DNA of 64,000 nucleotides, taken from NCBI GenBank assembly GCA_932521025.1, contig OW051468.1, positions 1,736,064 to 1,800,063 on the forward strand. The letters are read 5' to 3'. The DNA comes from Oscheius onirici. Lineage: Eukaryota; Nematoda; Chromadorea; Rhabditida; Rhabditidae. The notes beneath the pieces are model-generated. The model made no database searches. It had not been told where the DNA came from and worked only from the letters and a program-made list of their open reading frames with translations. The stretch's first letter is position 1; each line of letters begins with the position of its first letter. Positions 1 to 9,973 of the stretch are shown here, piece by piece. Both the position numbers and the translations under genes were made by a program.

Positions 1-3000
1 AGAGACTTACAGTATCCTAAAAAATTTAATCTGTTTTTGGAGCTAGGTTACGGTACCTTGTCCTTCAGTTCCCGGAGCTGATCTCTCAGGATAAATAGTT
101 CAGTGGCAGTCAGGAGGACACCGTGAAGCATGGAGACGACCATCTGGAAGAGAGTACAGTATACAGGGTAAGATGTGGATGAAATACTGTGACTACCGTA
201 CATATTCAGAGAGAGAGGGTGAGACTCTCTGTCCTCATGTCTACTGATCTGTCTGGAATATGTACTCTGACTGAATCTGGATGTACTGTGACTACTTGAC
301 TCTTGTTCTGATACTACCTAATGATCATTTATACTCTTGTTCTGATTGTCAGACTCACCCAGACGGTTCCGGAGTACTCATCCTCACTGCTCCAATTGGT
401 ATCTGTCAGGATAGTCACTGAGACATACAAGTACTAGCCTGGAGACAAAAGCTGAATTGGGCACAGAAGATAGCCACAATGGCAAACGATAGATGGCCCA
501 AAATATCTACGGAATGGTGGCCTATCGGACGGAAAAAGACTTTGGGGCATCCTCTCACACGGTGGGAAGACGAAATCAGAAGAGCGACTGGACGACTTGG
601 ACATTGTCCTGCTACATGGATGAGACAAGCTCTGATTGGCGGAATTGAGTGGTTCAGATCCAGGGTGCCGGCGCAGGACCCACTTTTGTGATTGCGATTC
701 CGGAAATAAATTTGAATTTGAAGTCATTGGGTATGAACTGACTACTAGACTATCAAGTAGACATGGCTCCGGGCCGGCCGGCCCGCCTCGGCCCGGTCCC
801 CAGACTTGGCCGTCGGACCGGGATCGGACCAAAAATGAAGATGGTCATATTATAGCGCATTTTAGCGCATTCTAAAACTAAATCAATGAATAATAATATT
901 GTTATATTTTGCTGAACTTTTTTTTTACTAAAAATGACGAAAAAATGCAGATTTTGGTCAAAAAACACCCCTTTTTCCAAAATTTCCCCGCGGGCCGGGC
1001 TTTTCAGGCCCAAGCACGGCCCGTCAGCCATGTCTACACTATCAAGACTCTTTCTCTCATTGCCTTCCAGACTCATCTAGAGATGTTGGAGCTAGATTGG
1101 TATGTTTACTCTCTGACCCGGACAGTCACTGGGTATAAACTGACTGTTTGCCTGCTCAGACTCTTCTTCTGATCGACTACCAGACTTATCCAGACGGTAC
1201 CAACAATATAGACTCTCTGAACAAGATGTATATTTGTTGCAGTTGAAATTGACCAGCCGTTGATATTGGCCGGAAATTTCACTTTTTCTATTTTTATCAA
1301 TCTTTTTCGATATTTTTTGATTTTATTTTTACTGACAGAATAGCCCCCTGTACTTTCTCCGATCCCCATGGTAGTTCAGTTACTGAATAAGTAGCTATTG
1401 TGAAACTGTTTCCTCCAGTAGACTCTCCCCTAATTGTTCGGTCAAGTTCTCAGAGAGTCTCTTGACTATACTCTCGACTCCAGGCTTCTGACTACCTGAC
1501 TCATACTCTCGACTCACCTGTAAAAAGGTCACATCCTCTTCCCTCAACAACAGGATACAGAGAGCTCTGTAGATGTGGGCAGGTTCCAGAAGAAGGCATA
1601 GTTGTCTGAAAGTTGGAAGAGTCAAGAGACTGGAGGAGACAGACTGACAGAGAGAATGTACTCACCGGATGATCAGAATACCCCTGTCCTGAAGAAGAGC
1701 CGTATCCGATCGAAACATTTCAATGAGACTGATACTGAACTTGATCAAGAAGGGAGAGACAGGTCTCAATTGATCGAGAGTCTCTTTAGAGAGCTGGAAA
1801 GAGGACAAATCGACAGACTGCTGTTGGTCAGTTCGGCACTGACAGACGTCGGAAAGGAGGTGTAAGTCGAGTAGAAGGACTTGATCAGAAGTATCAGTCA
1901 AGGCGGTCAAGAGTACAGGGAAAATTTTGTGCATGTGGGTGAAGATCTGGAAGGAATGATGTACTGTCTCGCTCTGTCTCTCCATACCTTGTTAGCTTGA
2001 GTAGCATGAAGATGTCTAATCCAGTTCAGAACAGCTATCCTGGTCTCCCTCTTCTCGTGCTTGACATATCGGAGCAGGTCGTCTATGGCACTGTTGATGG
2101 CGGTTTCTTCGAGAGTCACTTCTTCAGTAACCAGAGCTAGGAGATGGTCGTTGATGCTTTTGGCTGGAAGAGATTCATTGGGGAGAGTCAGGGAGTCAGA
2201 GAGAGACAGAGAGTTAGAGAGGCTGAGAGGGCTCTATTCCAGATAAGCGGTCCCAAGGAAAAATAGCCGTCCCAAAAAATAATTATGATAATTAAACAAA
2301 GCAGTCCCAAAAGAAATTTAGCGGTACGGTACTAATAGCTTCAAAAAAATTGGCGGTTCCAAACCTTTTGACTGAATTGAAACGCCACCACGAGTGATGC
2401 ACGGCACTTCGAAGGATCTGTTCCCTACGTATTTGTACAACTACTCCTCCGAAGATACTATGGGTCCCCAAACAAAGTTGGAAAGCATAAGGCGAACATC
2501 AGAATCTTTTCTCACATCCTCTACGAAATCGGTTCCATCGGAAACAAAAGTTCTACTTCATTCTGTCCCCAGTCTCAGAAGGCGATTTTGTGCTTCCCAA
2601 GTTTGCAATAAACTAGTTTGTGAAAAATACAGGTTTTTACAGGATATTTTTTACGGACCGCTAATTTTTTTTAAGCTTTTTTGGGACCTCTATTTTTCCT
2701 TGGGACCTCTAATCTGGAATAGAGCCGCTGAGAGTCAGAGGGACAGAAAGACAGAGAATCAGAGAGACAGAGCAACAGTAACCCTACCTCGAAGCTTTTC
2801 ATTCTCCAAATACGGCAGAATCGTCTTCAGATATGATGAAATGTACGGTAAGAGCTTCACCCCATAGATTCCAATAAACTCATCCATCCAGACCATGGCC
2901 AACTGTCTACTCAACGGCGATTCTTGCTCATGAGCATGGACGATGAGTACGTTGACCATTTGAGCTCTGTCCTCTTCCGTTAGAGTGTCCGGCTTGGCTT

Positions 3001-4116
3001 TGACTCCTTGAAGAAATTGGCCGAGAACTGTCTCTGTCACGTCTCGGACAGCCGGCTGGGTATCTCCGAGCATTTTGAACAGTCCATCGGAGACTTCGGA
3101 GAGGTAGGGAAGGAGATTGAAGGAGGGGGTGGTCAAGAGGGTGTTCAACTGGAAAGGGTCAAATTAATCTCAGTTACTGTAACTGTTTGGCTGATTCTCT
3201 GTCTCTCTGTTCCTCTGTCTCTCAGACTCTCAGTCCCTCTGACTCTCACCCTCTCTCTGAACTCACCCAAGAGACCAAGAACCTCCTACTGGAGCTCGTC
3301 TGAACATAAATCCTTTCGCGAAGAAGAACCATCAGATTTGCAATGTCAAAGTCGCTCTTATTCACCACGATATCCATCACAAGACGGTCCAGAAGCTCCG
3401 CTCCAGAGCGCACATTCTGATCAGTATCGGCTGACAATTTCCACAGTACATCGAAGAGGGTGTCAAAATGTCCCAGGACTGATTGCTTGCAAATTTTGAC
3501 GATGTTGTAGAGGGACTTAAAACATGTTTGTTACAAAGTTGTTACGTTCCCCCTAAGAGGAAGCGCAGTTCAGCTTAGCGCCGGTCCCGGATGTCCTAGT
3601 GGCTAACACTTTTGCCTAGTAATCAAATAGTCCAGGGTTCGATCCCGCTCTTCGTTTTACCTCTTTTTCGGATCCTGTCTTTTTTTATTAATTTTTAGTC
3701 ACTAAAAATTTTAAAAATATATAAAAAATACCCACCTCACATGCGTAATACCTCACATGCAGATCCGGATCATTGAAGCAAGCCAGGACTGGTTCTAGAA
3801 GTTTCTCCGTGTACGGAGCAGCATTTTTGCCCAGAGCAATGGCTGTGGCAGCCAGTCCAATCAGTCCTCCCTTCCTCGTATGTCCGTTAGCTGCCATGGC
3901 TAATTCTCTCAGCACTGTTAGCAGTTTTTCTAACTGGGCCATCTGGTTCGACGCGAACAGTTCGCGGACTTGTCTAGAGAGAAAAAATGTAAGAAAATAT
4001 AAATTTTTGACCCACTTTTCGACATCCAGAGCGGCCTGTTTCCTCTTGTCGTAAATCTTGTCCGTTAGCAGTTTAACTACGGCATTTGTCAGAGGCGCGT
4101 ACTGGTTATCCGCCAT
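1..4116 (-). CDS. vac14: Vac14 homologue, PIKfyve complex scaffold (C-terminus outside window)
   Basis: Vac14 is a HEAT-repeat scaffold that holds the PIKfyve lipid kinase and the Fig4 phosphatase on endolysosomal membranes, controlling PI(3,5)P2. Exons read on the minus strand: 4116-4016, 3973-3736, 3515-3267, 3148-2788, 2163-1988, 1946-1666, 1605-1518, 143-57, and possibly a 6-nt exon at 16-11. All borders are GT/AG and the frame is continuous for about 527 codons. Diagnostic stretches are the N-terminal block GGLIGLAATAIALGK, LHVRYYACESLYNIVK, GAELLDRLVMDIV, LLRERIYV, and further down RQLCLLLEP, LLLREED and LTATELFILRDQLRELK, in the order known from animal Vac14. About the last third of the protein lies beyond base 1. 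The introns carry mobile-element debris (an RTE fragment and two hAT-like miniature elements). The start at 4116 gives MADNQYAPL, matching the family's N-terminus. The gene is head-to-head with IFT57. Confidence 0.93.
425..700 (+). pseudogene. RTE-like reverse transcriptase, C-terminal tail fragment
   Basis: In the largest Vac14 intron, opposite to that gene, the plus strand reads about 75 codons including MANDRWPKISTEWWP, a Gly-Lys-Lys linker, RWEDEIRR and GGIEWFR. This is the layout of the extreme C-terminal domain of RTE/craniofacial-type non-LTR retrotransposon polymerases (RW..ri.eWrP...g.P..RW.DdI...w...). No reverse-transcriptase palm or endonuclease is present, so it is a dead 5'-truncated copy. 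Family assignment rests on pattern recognition only. Confidence 0.65.
758..1036. mobile_element. hAT-like miniature element with GC-rich ends
   Basis: The 11-bp perfect terminal inverted repeat TAGACATGGCT / AGCCATGTCTA encloses about 279 bp. Both ends are followed inward by GGGCCGG-rich sequence and the middle is AT-rich and non-coding. The flanks repeat CTATCAAG (750-757 and 1039-1046), an 8-bp duplication typical of hAT transposons. The right junction is offset by two bases, so the exact terminus is uncertain. It lies inside a Vac14 intron. Confidence 0.6.
2230..2726. mobile_element. hAT-like miniature element, intact 8-bp target duplication
   Basis: The ends GGCTCTATTCCAGAT and ATCTGGAATAGAGCC are perfect inverted repeats. 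Similarity continues inward for roughly 100 bp as GGTCCCAAGGAAAAATAG-type repeats. The flanking 8 bases GCTGAGAG are identical on both sides (2222-2229 and 2727-2734). It is non-coding, about 497 bp long, and sits in the Vac14 intron between exons 4 and 5. Confidence 0.75.
3589..3655 (+). other. tRNA-Thr-like remnant (possible SINE head)
   Basis: The segment contains a D-arm-like CCTAGTGGCTAACAC, an anticodon arm TTTGC-CTAGTAA-TCAAA (loop anticodon AGT, Thr) with four of five pairs, and a T-loop GGTTCGATCCC. The acceptor and T stems do not pair well, so this is not a functional tRNA. It lies in a Vac14 intron and is best read as a tRNA pseudogene or the promoter head of a SINE. Confidence 0.4.
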
Positions 4117-4730
4117 CCTAAAATGGCTTGACTAAAAAATATTGAAAATATTTAAAAAAAAATACAGAAACCGATAAGTTTTCCCTGGTAAAAAGCGCTG
4201 GAAGCTAGCTTTGAGATCATTTGTACGCAATTTTGCGTCGGCTCATATCGTGAACCAAAATTGGGTACGTAGGGGAGAGGAAACTCGTGAAAATAATCAG
4301 AGACTATACGGTCAGAAGTTCAGTAACAGAATATTCTTGAAGGAGGAATATGAGAGAGAGAGTACAGCACTACAGTTAGAGACACAGTCAGTTACAGTAA
4401 TCAGAAGTAAAGAAAAATTTGAGTTTGTGTAATGGTTGCCATGGAAACTGTGTCAGATTGCGCTCGGAGGAGAGCCTATTTTTTCTGTCTTCCAGTTGTT
4501 CAGTTTATCAGACTCTCTGTCTCTCTAACTCTGTGCCCCTCTGTTCCTCTGACTCTCTGACTCTTCATCACTGGATCTCTGACTCTCTGACCCTCTGTCT
4601 CTCTGACCCCCTGAATCTTAATTCTTGGGTCTCAGTCTCTCTGACTCTCAGTCTCTCAGACTCTCCGACTCTCTGTCCCTCTATCTCTCTGTTCCTCTGT
4701 CTCTCTCCATTTTCCTCTTTGTAGAACCAA
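4117..4730. promoter_or_regulatory. Head-to-head promoter region of vac14 and ift57
   Basis: This 614-bp spacer separates the start codons of two divergently transcribed genes, so both promoters must lie here. It holds an X-box at 4435-4448, a TACGCAATTTTGCGTC near-palindrome at about 4217-4232, and CTCTGACTC-type simple sequence from about 4500 to 4715. CTCTTTGTAG ends six bases before the IFT57 ATG and looks like a splice acceptor for a 5'UTR intron or a trans-spliced leader. Confidence 0.6.
4435..4448 (+). promoter_or_regulatory. X-box (RFX/DAF-19 site)
   Basis: GTTGCCATGGAAAC fits the 14-bp nematode X-box consensus RTHNYYWTRGNAAC at every position. It lies 283 bp upstream of the ATG of a ciliary transport gene, the type of gene that RFX/DAF-19 factors control in ciliated neurons. 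Confidence 0.8.
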
Positions 4731-7700
4731 ATGGAAGAAGAAGAGCACGAAGTCCATCTAGACGACACAACTGACGGTCCAGGAAAAGAGTATGAGCTCT
4801 ACCAAAAAAATGAAGAGCTCCTGGACAAACTAAAGCTCCTGAACTACGAAGACGGTTTCCTAGCTCAGGGTTTTCGTCCTATCCAGCGGTATTTTCCCTT
4901 TCATTTCTTGTCAAGACAAAACTTTCAGTCACTACTTTGTCAAGCAGACCAACGTCGGAGAGCAGTTCTACCAATTCACTTCCCTAGCCGCCTGGCTCAT
5001 TCAAAAGGCCGGAAACGACAGCTTTCAAATGCCACAGGAGGTACCCGTCTTTATTCGGAGAAAACTTAAAAATTTACAGTTTGACGATCCTAACAGTACA
5101 ACGGCGAGGATTATCTCGGAGCTGAGAGCTAAGGTAACTTTCCTATAGGGTACAGCCGTTGTCGCTCTGCACAAAGCTGTACTCTTTCAAGTGATGGACG
5201 TAGAGATTCGGTAGTTTCGTGAAGGTTTCGTACTTTGCCTCCACATTTGTACATTTAATTCCGGGAAAAGTAGGGATTTCGCAGAGTTCGGGGCCCTGGA
5301 AATAGAGAGGATGAGAGAGACAGATATGGCAAACCTGGCCCGAAATCAGGCCAGCTTCGGCCAGATGCCAACTTTGCGGCGGGCTAAAAAAAATCATTTC
5401 ACATTTATTTCTGATTTTTCTTGTTTAAAAAATACTTTGTAGAGTAAGATCTAATTATGACATTAAAAAAGTTTACGAGAAAACTGACGACGCAAAGAGA
5501 TTCTCTTTTCGTAGTTTGTTTTCTGTTTTCTCGTATTTTTTTATGTAATATTTCAATCTTACCCTACAAATTATTTTCAAAAGAGAAAAATTAGAAATAA
5601 AAGCGAAATGCATTTTTTTAGCCCGAGCACCTGGCCGAAGCTGGCATGATTCCGGGCCAGATTTGACATGCCTGGACAGAGAAACAGACTCTCACCTTGC
5701 ATTTGGAGTGACTCTCTCCATTGTAGAAGATACGGTTATAACACTTTTCAGTCAGAGGATAGTAGACGGAGTAGGTCGGGAGCTGATCGTAGAGTTCCTT
5801 GTTCTCCTGTTAGGGAAAATAAAAGATTTGAGTGAGACTCACTGTGACTCTCTGTCTGAAGGAACTCTCAATGAGGTCGAGGTCTGTTGGGAGGATTAGG
5901 TCGTTTCCTGGAAGAGTATTGTAACAGTGACAGGAACAGTAACAGTAACATTAAAAGTATCTTACCGTATACTCTCTTGTCATTATTCGGATTGTACTTG
6001 CTGATGGCCATTTCTGGTGACTTTGCCTCAATTGACCAGAACCTCAAGTGCAGAGCCGAATTGTTATGAATCGGCACAGAGATCTGCTCCCAGCCTGTCC
6101 TCACATCATAACTTGTGTGAATCCAGATACTGTCTACCAGTTCCGGTCTGACCACCAACTTCCCCCATCTGTGCTCTCCAGTAAAGCGAATGCTTCTAAG
6201 AACATCAGCTGGAGAGTACTCTTTTGGATCAAATGAGGCTGAGAGGGTAGTCTGGGTCATGTTGTAGGCTATGGTAGCGGCAGTCGGATGCATGGCGAAG
6301 AGCTGAAAGTTGTGTTAAAACTGTAGAAAGACTGTCTCTCTCTCTGTCTCTCTCCTCACCTTATTAAATTCCCCATAGTAAGAATAACCCATCCTGGGGA
6401 CAATCAGATCGTCTGGATCGGGGAACATGATGTACTCGGCCGATTCCTTGTACATTAGGAGACAGTCAGTCATGGCCGAGGCCTGATTTCGGAATTCGAG
6501 TTCGAGATTTGGATTGAATCTAGAGGAAGAGGCTCTCTGGGCTCCTGAAAACTACTGATAACTGTCTCTCAGCCTCTCTGACCAGGGTTGGCATATCTTG
6601 CCGGCCAGGTATGTCAAGTTGAACTTTACGCGGCGGCTAAAAAAATCATTTCGCATTTTTTCCGATATTTTTTGTTTCAAAATACGTACCCCGGTTAGAT
6701 TTAGTTTTGCCATCAAAAAATTGGAACAAAATCGAAAACTGACGACAAAAATAGAAGAAAATGCGAATTTTTGACAAAATTCGGTAAAAATAGCAATTAT
6801 CTTCGATTTTCATCGTCAGGTTTTTTGTTTTCTGGGAATTTTTCAGATGACAAAATTACATCTAACCGGGGGACGTATTTCGTAACAAAAAATATCAGAA
6901 AAAAAATTCGAAATGAATATTTTTAGCCCGCCGCAAAGTCCAACCTGGCCTACCTGGTCGGGCAGGTTTGCCAACCCTGCTCTGACTCTCTGTATCTCTC
7001 CCCACCTATCTTGATCCCAGGCCACGGGACAGTTCTACTGTTCGGATACTTCTCCAGCAGATCAAAGAGAGGCTTGACCATTGACCGAACATAAAAGTGA
7101 AGAAATGCTCCGTAGTGAGAATAGACCTCCGCGGTTAAGAGTAACAGCTCCCAGTTTTCGTTCATGAACATGGGACTGAAGCAGGTGACCACTTGGTGTG
7201 GGTCCTTGTAAGGGATACGCATTTCTATCTGAACAGGACGTTGTAGGACAGAGAGAAATTATAATTAGACTCACCCCTAGACCATCCTGACCAGCATTGA
7301 ACTCTAGCCAATTGGAATTTGGAACTAGTTGACCAACGGCTATGAACGGTACCCATTTACAGTAGAACGGAACCATGCCGACCACTTGACGAATTCTGGA
7401 AAAGTATGGGTACTTTGAGGCAGGTAGTCGGAGAGTCAGAGTTATAGAAAGACAGAGAGACAGAGGCAGAGAGACAAAGGGACAGAGAGACATAGAGACA
7501 GAGAGTCAGACAGTCAGAGAGACAGAGACAGTAAAAAAACTCACTCCAAAGCCGTCGTCTCACTCTGCTTCTCATTGCTCGAAACCACTGTCAAGTGTTT
7601 GTGCTTCATGTGGAAGACCTGGTGTGCGTTGAGTAGCAAGACTACTGTATTGTTTGGAAAACTAAAAAGGTTTTTTTTCACTGGAATACTCACCTCTTTG

Positions 7701-7889
7701 AACTTTTGTAGTAAGTAGCCGACAGTATGACCAAATCATCCTCTTGAGATAAATATTCCAAAACTATGTTATTGTGCTGATGGTCGAAGATAGTTATTCC
7801 AGTTATGACTGAGACCAAGAATAGAATAGTAGTGCCGATAGCCAGACGGCAAAACAGACGACGGTACTTTTTGGCTGAAAATAGAGAGT

Positions 7890-7930
<41 letters not shown>

Positions 7931-9968
7931 TCTCCTAACCTCTCGGATTGACTGTCTTCTGAAAGTATGTACCGTAAAGCAGGTTGGCATAACTTCTGAA
8001 TCCAATTGAACGGCGCTTGGCTGCAGCTGGCGGATCATCGAATGGATAATACATGAAATGCTTGAAAGAAACTTGGAAAGAGTCTTTTCGATCGAGATTG
8101 AGACGATCCAATCTCATCTCGCCATCTCCACCGAGAACGGCTATGAATGCGCTCGAACATTTCAGTTCACACCCGATTAGAGGGATCAACAGATTCCTAA
8201 CAACTAAATCTAAAAGAGTAACTATTTTTAGGAGGTGGCTGTCGACTTCTCTGCCAGTAAGCTTCGTCAGGGATCCGGAGACAAGGCTCTTTTTGTTCTG
8301 GACGCTTTGGCCGATCAGGCTATGATGGGAACGGGATTCAGTTGGCAAAGGTGAGGGGGACAGAGAGACAGAGAGACTCAGAGACAAAAAGACAGAGCAA
8401 CTCAGAGACTGACAGAGCGAAACGCGCCTCGGGACCCGTTCTGAAGACTAACAGTTGTCGGGTCTACATTTCTCAGTACAACTCCAGATCCCAGTTTCAA
8501 TGCTATTAAGAGAAGTAAAATATTACTGACTCGAACAAGAGGTAGACGTAGAAACGGAAGTATTAGGCTCGACGAGTCTGGACAAGTTTTTGACGAAACA
8601 CAGTGAAAGTCCCATTTTCCAGAATGGTTCCTCCCAAAGAAGAAGACGAAGACGTCGAGCTGGAAAATGCCGAAGAGGACGCAGACAACATTTCAGTACA
8701 GGACGAGGGAGATGAGCCCGACTGGGCTGAAGACGACGACGATGATGTCATTCTGGTCGATTTGGCTGCGCCGAGTTCAGAGGATCAGCCACTTCAGACC
8801 ATTTTGAAGAACGATACGGACGTCGTGGCTTGGAAGCAAGAAGTGGAGAGGGTGACTCCGCTACTGAAGATTACTCTGAGGCAGGACGCCAAGGTACGCA
8901 TTTTGCTGGTTGAAGAAAGCATTTTTGAGTCTTGACATGTTTTGGAAAGTTGTAGATTTTTACATGTTCTACAATTTTGCAGAACGTCAAAAAGCTCTAA
9001 AATCAAGTCTTGATCTCGAAAAATAGCCCAGAAGAAAAATCCTAGGACTGGCGCATGCACCTGGAGCAGATGCACACGATGAACAAGACAATGTCGGAAA
9101 TGATGGAAAAGACCAAACCGCAGTTGGATTCAATCACAACGGATCTGACGAGATCGATGGAACGGATCAGTGCCCGGGAGAAGAGTCTGAACCAGCAGAT
9201 GAGCGCCCTCCTGTCGAGGTTCAGAGAGACGCAGGACAAAAGGGCAGAGGTTCGGGAAAAGTACAAATCGGCTTCGGGAGGAGTCAATGAGAGGACGGAA
9301 AATCTCCAGAGGATTTCTGAAGACATTGATCAGTTGAAGCAGCAGATTGAGGAGCAAGGAGCCAAGACAACGGATGGCGGTGAGCCTTCAGTTTTAGACA
9401 AACTTTTTATAGAAAAAGTAACTAAAATTAATGGACAGATCAGTCAGTAGCGACAAAAAAAAGAAGCAGAAAAAGAAGAGTAAAAACTTTCGACCATGGC
9501 TCGATTCAATTACAGTTTTTTGGGCTCAATTACAGTTTTTTGGGCGAAAACGTTCGTTTTAAAAAAGGTCACTTCTTGGCTGAGTATCAAATGTCTACAC
9601 GTTATATCAACTTGGCTACAGCTCGCAAACGTTGGATACTCAGCCGAGATTTTTTACAAAGTGACCGTTTTTAAATCAAACATTTTCGCCGCGAGACAGC
9701 TCCGTTTTTTTAGAGCTTGTTTCTATTTTTTTCGATTAAAAGCAACAATTCTTTGGCTTAGCAAAACAAAACCCTTTAAAAAGGATCCCGTTTTACCATA
9801 AAACTACAGTTTTCAGCCCCAATGGTTCGTGTGAAGCAGGCTCTAATGAAGATGGAACAGGACATCCAGGCTCTGACTGTCCAGATTGGAGTTCTAGAAA
9901 ATTCTGTCCTGAATGCACAACTGAAGGACAGAGCCGCCTACACCCGAGAAATCTTTGGGGGCTATTGA
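4731..9968 (+). CDS. ift57: Intraflagellar transport protein 57 (IFT57 / CHE-13)
   Basis: IFT57 is a subunit of the IFT-B complex that carries cargo along cilia; in nematodes this means sensory-neuron cilia. Seven exons join in frame: 4731-4888, 4929-5040, 5080-5133, 8232-8350, 8623-8893, 9046-9379 and 9817-9968, giving 399 residues (human about 430). The N-terminal calponin-homology-like part contains KLKLLNYEDGFL, GEQFYQFTSLAAWLIQKAG and DDPNSTTARIISELR. Exon 4 gives FSASKLRQGSGDKALFVLDAL. An acidic linker (residues about 150-205) is followed by WKQEVERVTPLLKIT, DWRMHLEQMH and a long coiled coil (about 240-390). Intron 3 (5134-8231) contains a complete GT92 gene on the other strand. The stop TGA overlaps an AATAAA signal. 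Confidence 0.95.
5143..8117 (-). CDS. GT92 (DUF23) family glycosyltransferase, nested in an IFT57 intron
   Basis: GT92 enzymes are Golgi type II membrane glycosyltransferases, expanded in nematodes; the best known, GALT-1, adds galactose to N-glycan core fucose. About nine exons run from MRLDRLNLDRK (8117) to a TAG at 5143. After a cytoplasmic part, KKYRRLFCRLAIG begins the signal-anchor (about 7870-7780). The catalytic core has the family signatures VVTCFSPMFMNENWELLLL and EVYSHYGAFLHFYVRSM (7000-7228), then a metal-binding DxD-type block in MFPDPDDLIVPRMGYS (6370-6440), then the block with WIHTSYDVRTGW and ALHLRFWSIE (5960-6300). Two M1 miniature elements (5321-5674 and 6593-6979) sit in its introns. 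The start is my choice; exons before it are not excluded. The 3'UTR must run antisense over IFT57 exon 3. Donor sugar and acceptor cannot be told from sequence. Confidence 0.85.
5321..5674. mobile_element. M1 hAT-like miniature element, copy a
   Basis: The ends CAGATATGGCAAACCTGGCC and the complement of GGCCAGATTTGACATGCCTG are inverted repeats with a few mismatches. Inside are the paired arms containing GGGCTAAAAAAAATCATTTC. Flanks GAGAGAGA and GACAGAGA match at 7 of 8 positions. It is about 354 bp long, non-coding, and lies in a GT92 intron that is itself inside an IFT57 intron. Confidence 0.65.
6593..6979. mobile_element. M1 hAT-like miniature element, copy b
   Basis: This 387-bp element has ends CAGGGTTGGCA and TGCCAACCCTG, long (over 100 bp) imperfect inverted arms containing GCGGCGGGCTAAAAA and CCGGTTAGATNTA, and a 7-bp flanking repeat CTCTGAC (6586-6592 and 6980-6986). 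CAGGG termini with a 7-8 bp duplication point to hAT transposition. About 220 bp of the right half is almost identical to the copy at 34.8-35.0 kb, so the family moved recently. Confidence 0.8.
7886..7930. repeat. Short (TGTCCC)n tract
   Basis: About seven tandem TGTCCC units lie in a GT92 intron. This is the same hexamer, on the other strand, as the 101-copy GGGACA array at 27.5-28.1 kb. Confidence 0.9.
8940..8996. repeat. CTACAACTTTGC hairpin family, diverged copy
   Basis: GTTTTGGAAAGTTGTAG faces CTACAATTTTGCAGAACGTC across a short spacer in IFT57 intron 5. Better preserved copies lie at 19995-20046 and 58053-58105. It is non-coding. Confidence 0.5.
9544..9690. mobile_element. Hairpin element with GGATACTCAGCC arms
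   Basis: In the last IFT57 intron, GGCGAAAACGTTCG...GGTCACTTCTTGGCTGAG faces its approximate complement ending CATTTTCGCC, about 147 bp in all. The right arm carries GCAAACGTTGGATACTCAGC. Related arms occur at 33456-33529, about 49650-49690 and about 62491-62518, so this is a dispersed palindromic family. Confidence 0.5.
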
Positions 9969-9973
9969 ATAAA
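9968..9973 (+). terminator. AATAAA poly(A) signal overlapping the IFT57 stop
   Basis: The stop TGA and the hexamer share one A (TGAATAAA). A second AATAAA follows about 25 bp downstream. If the first is used, the 3'UTR is only about 15-25 nt long. Confidence 0.55.

Noticed and set aside
4490-4715. Leu/Ser-rich frames between the X-box and the IFT57 start
   Set aside because: They come from CTCTGACTC-type simple sequence, probably a 5'UTR intron, and show no protein-like composition.
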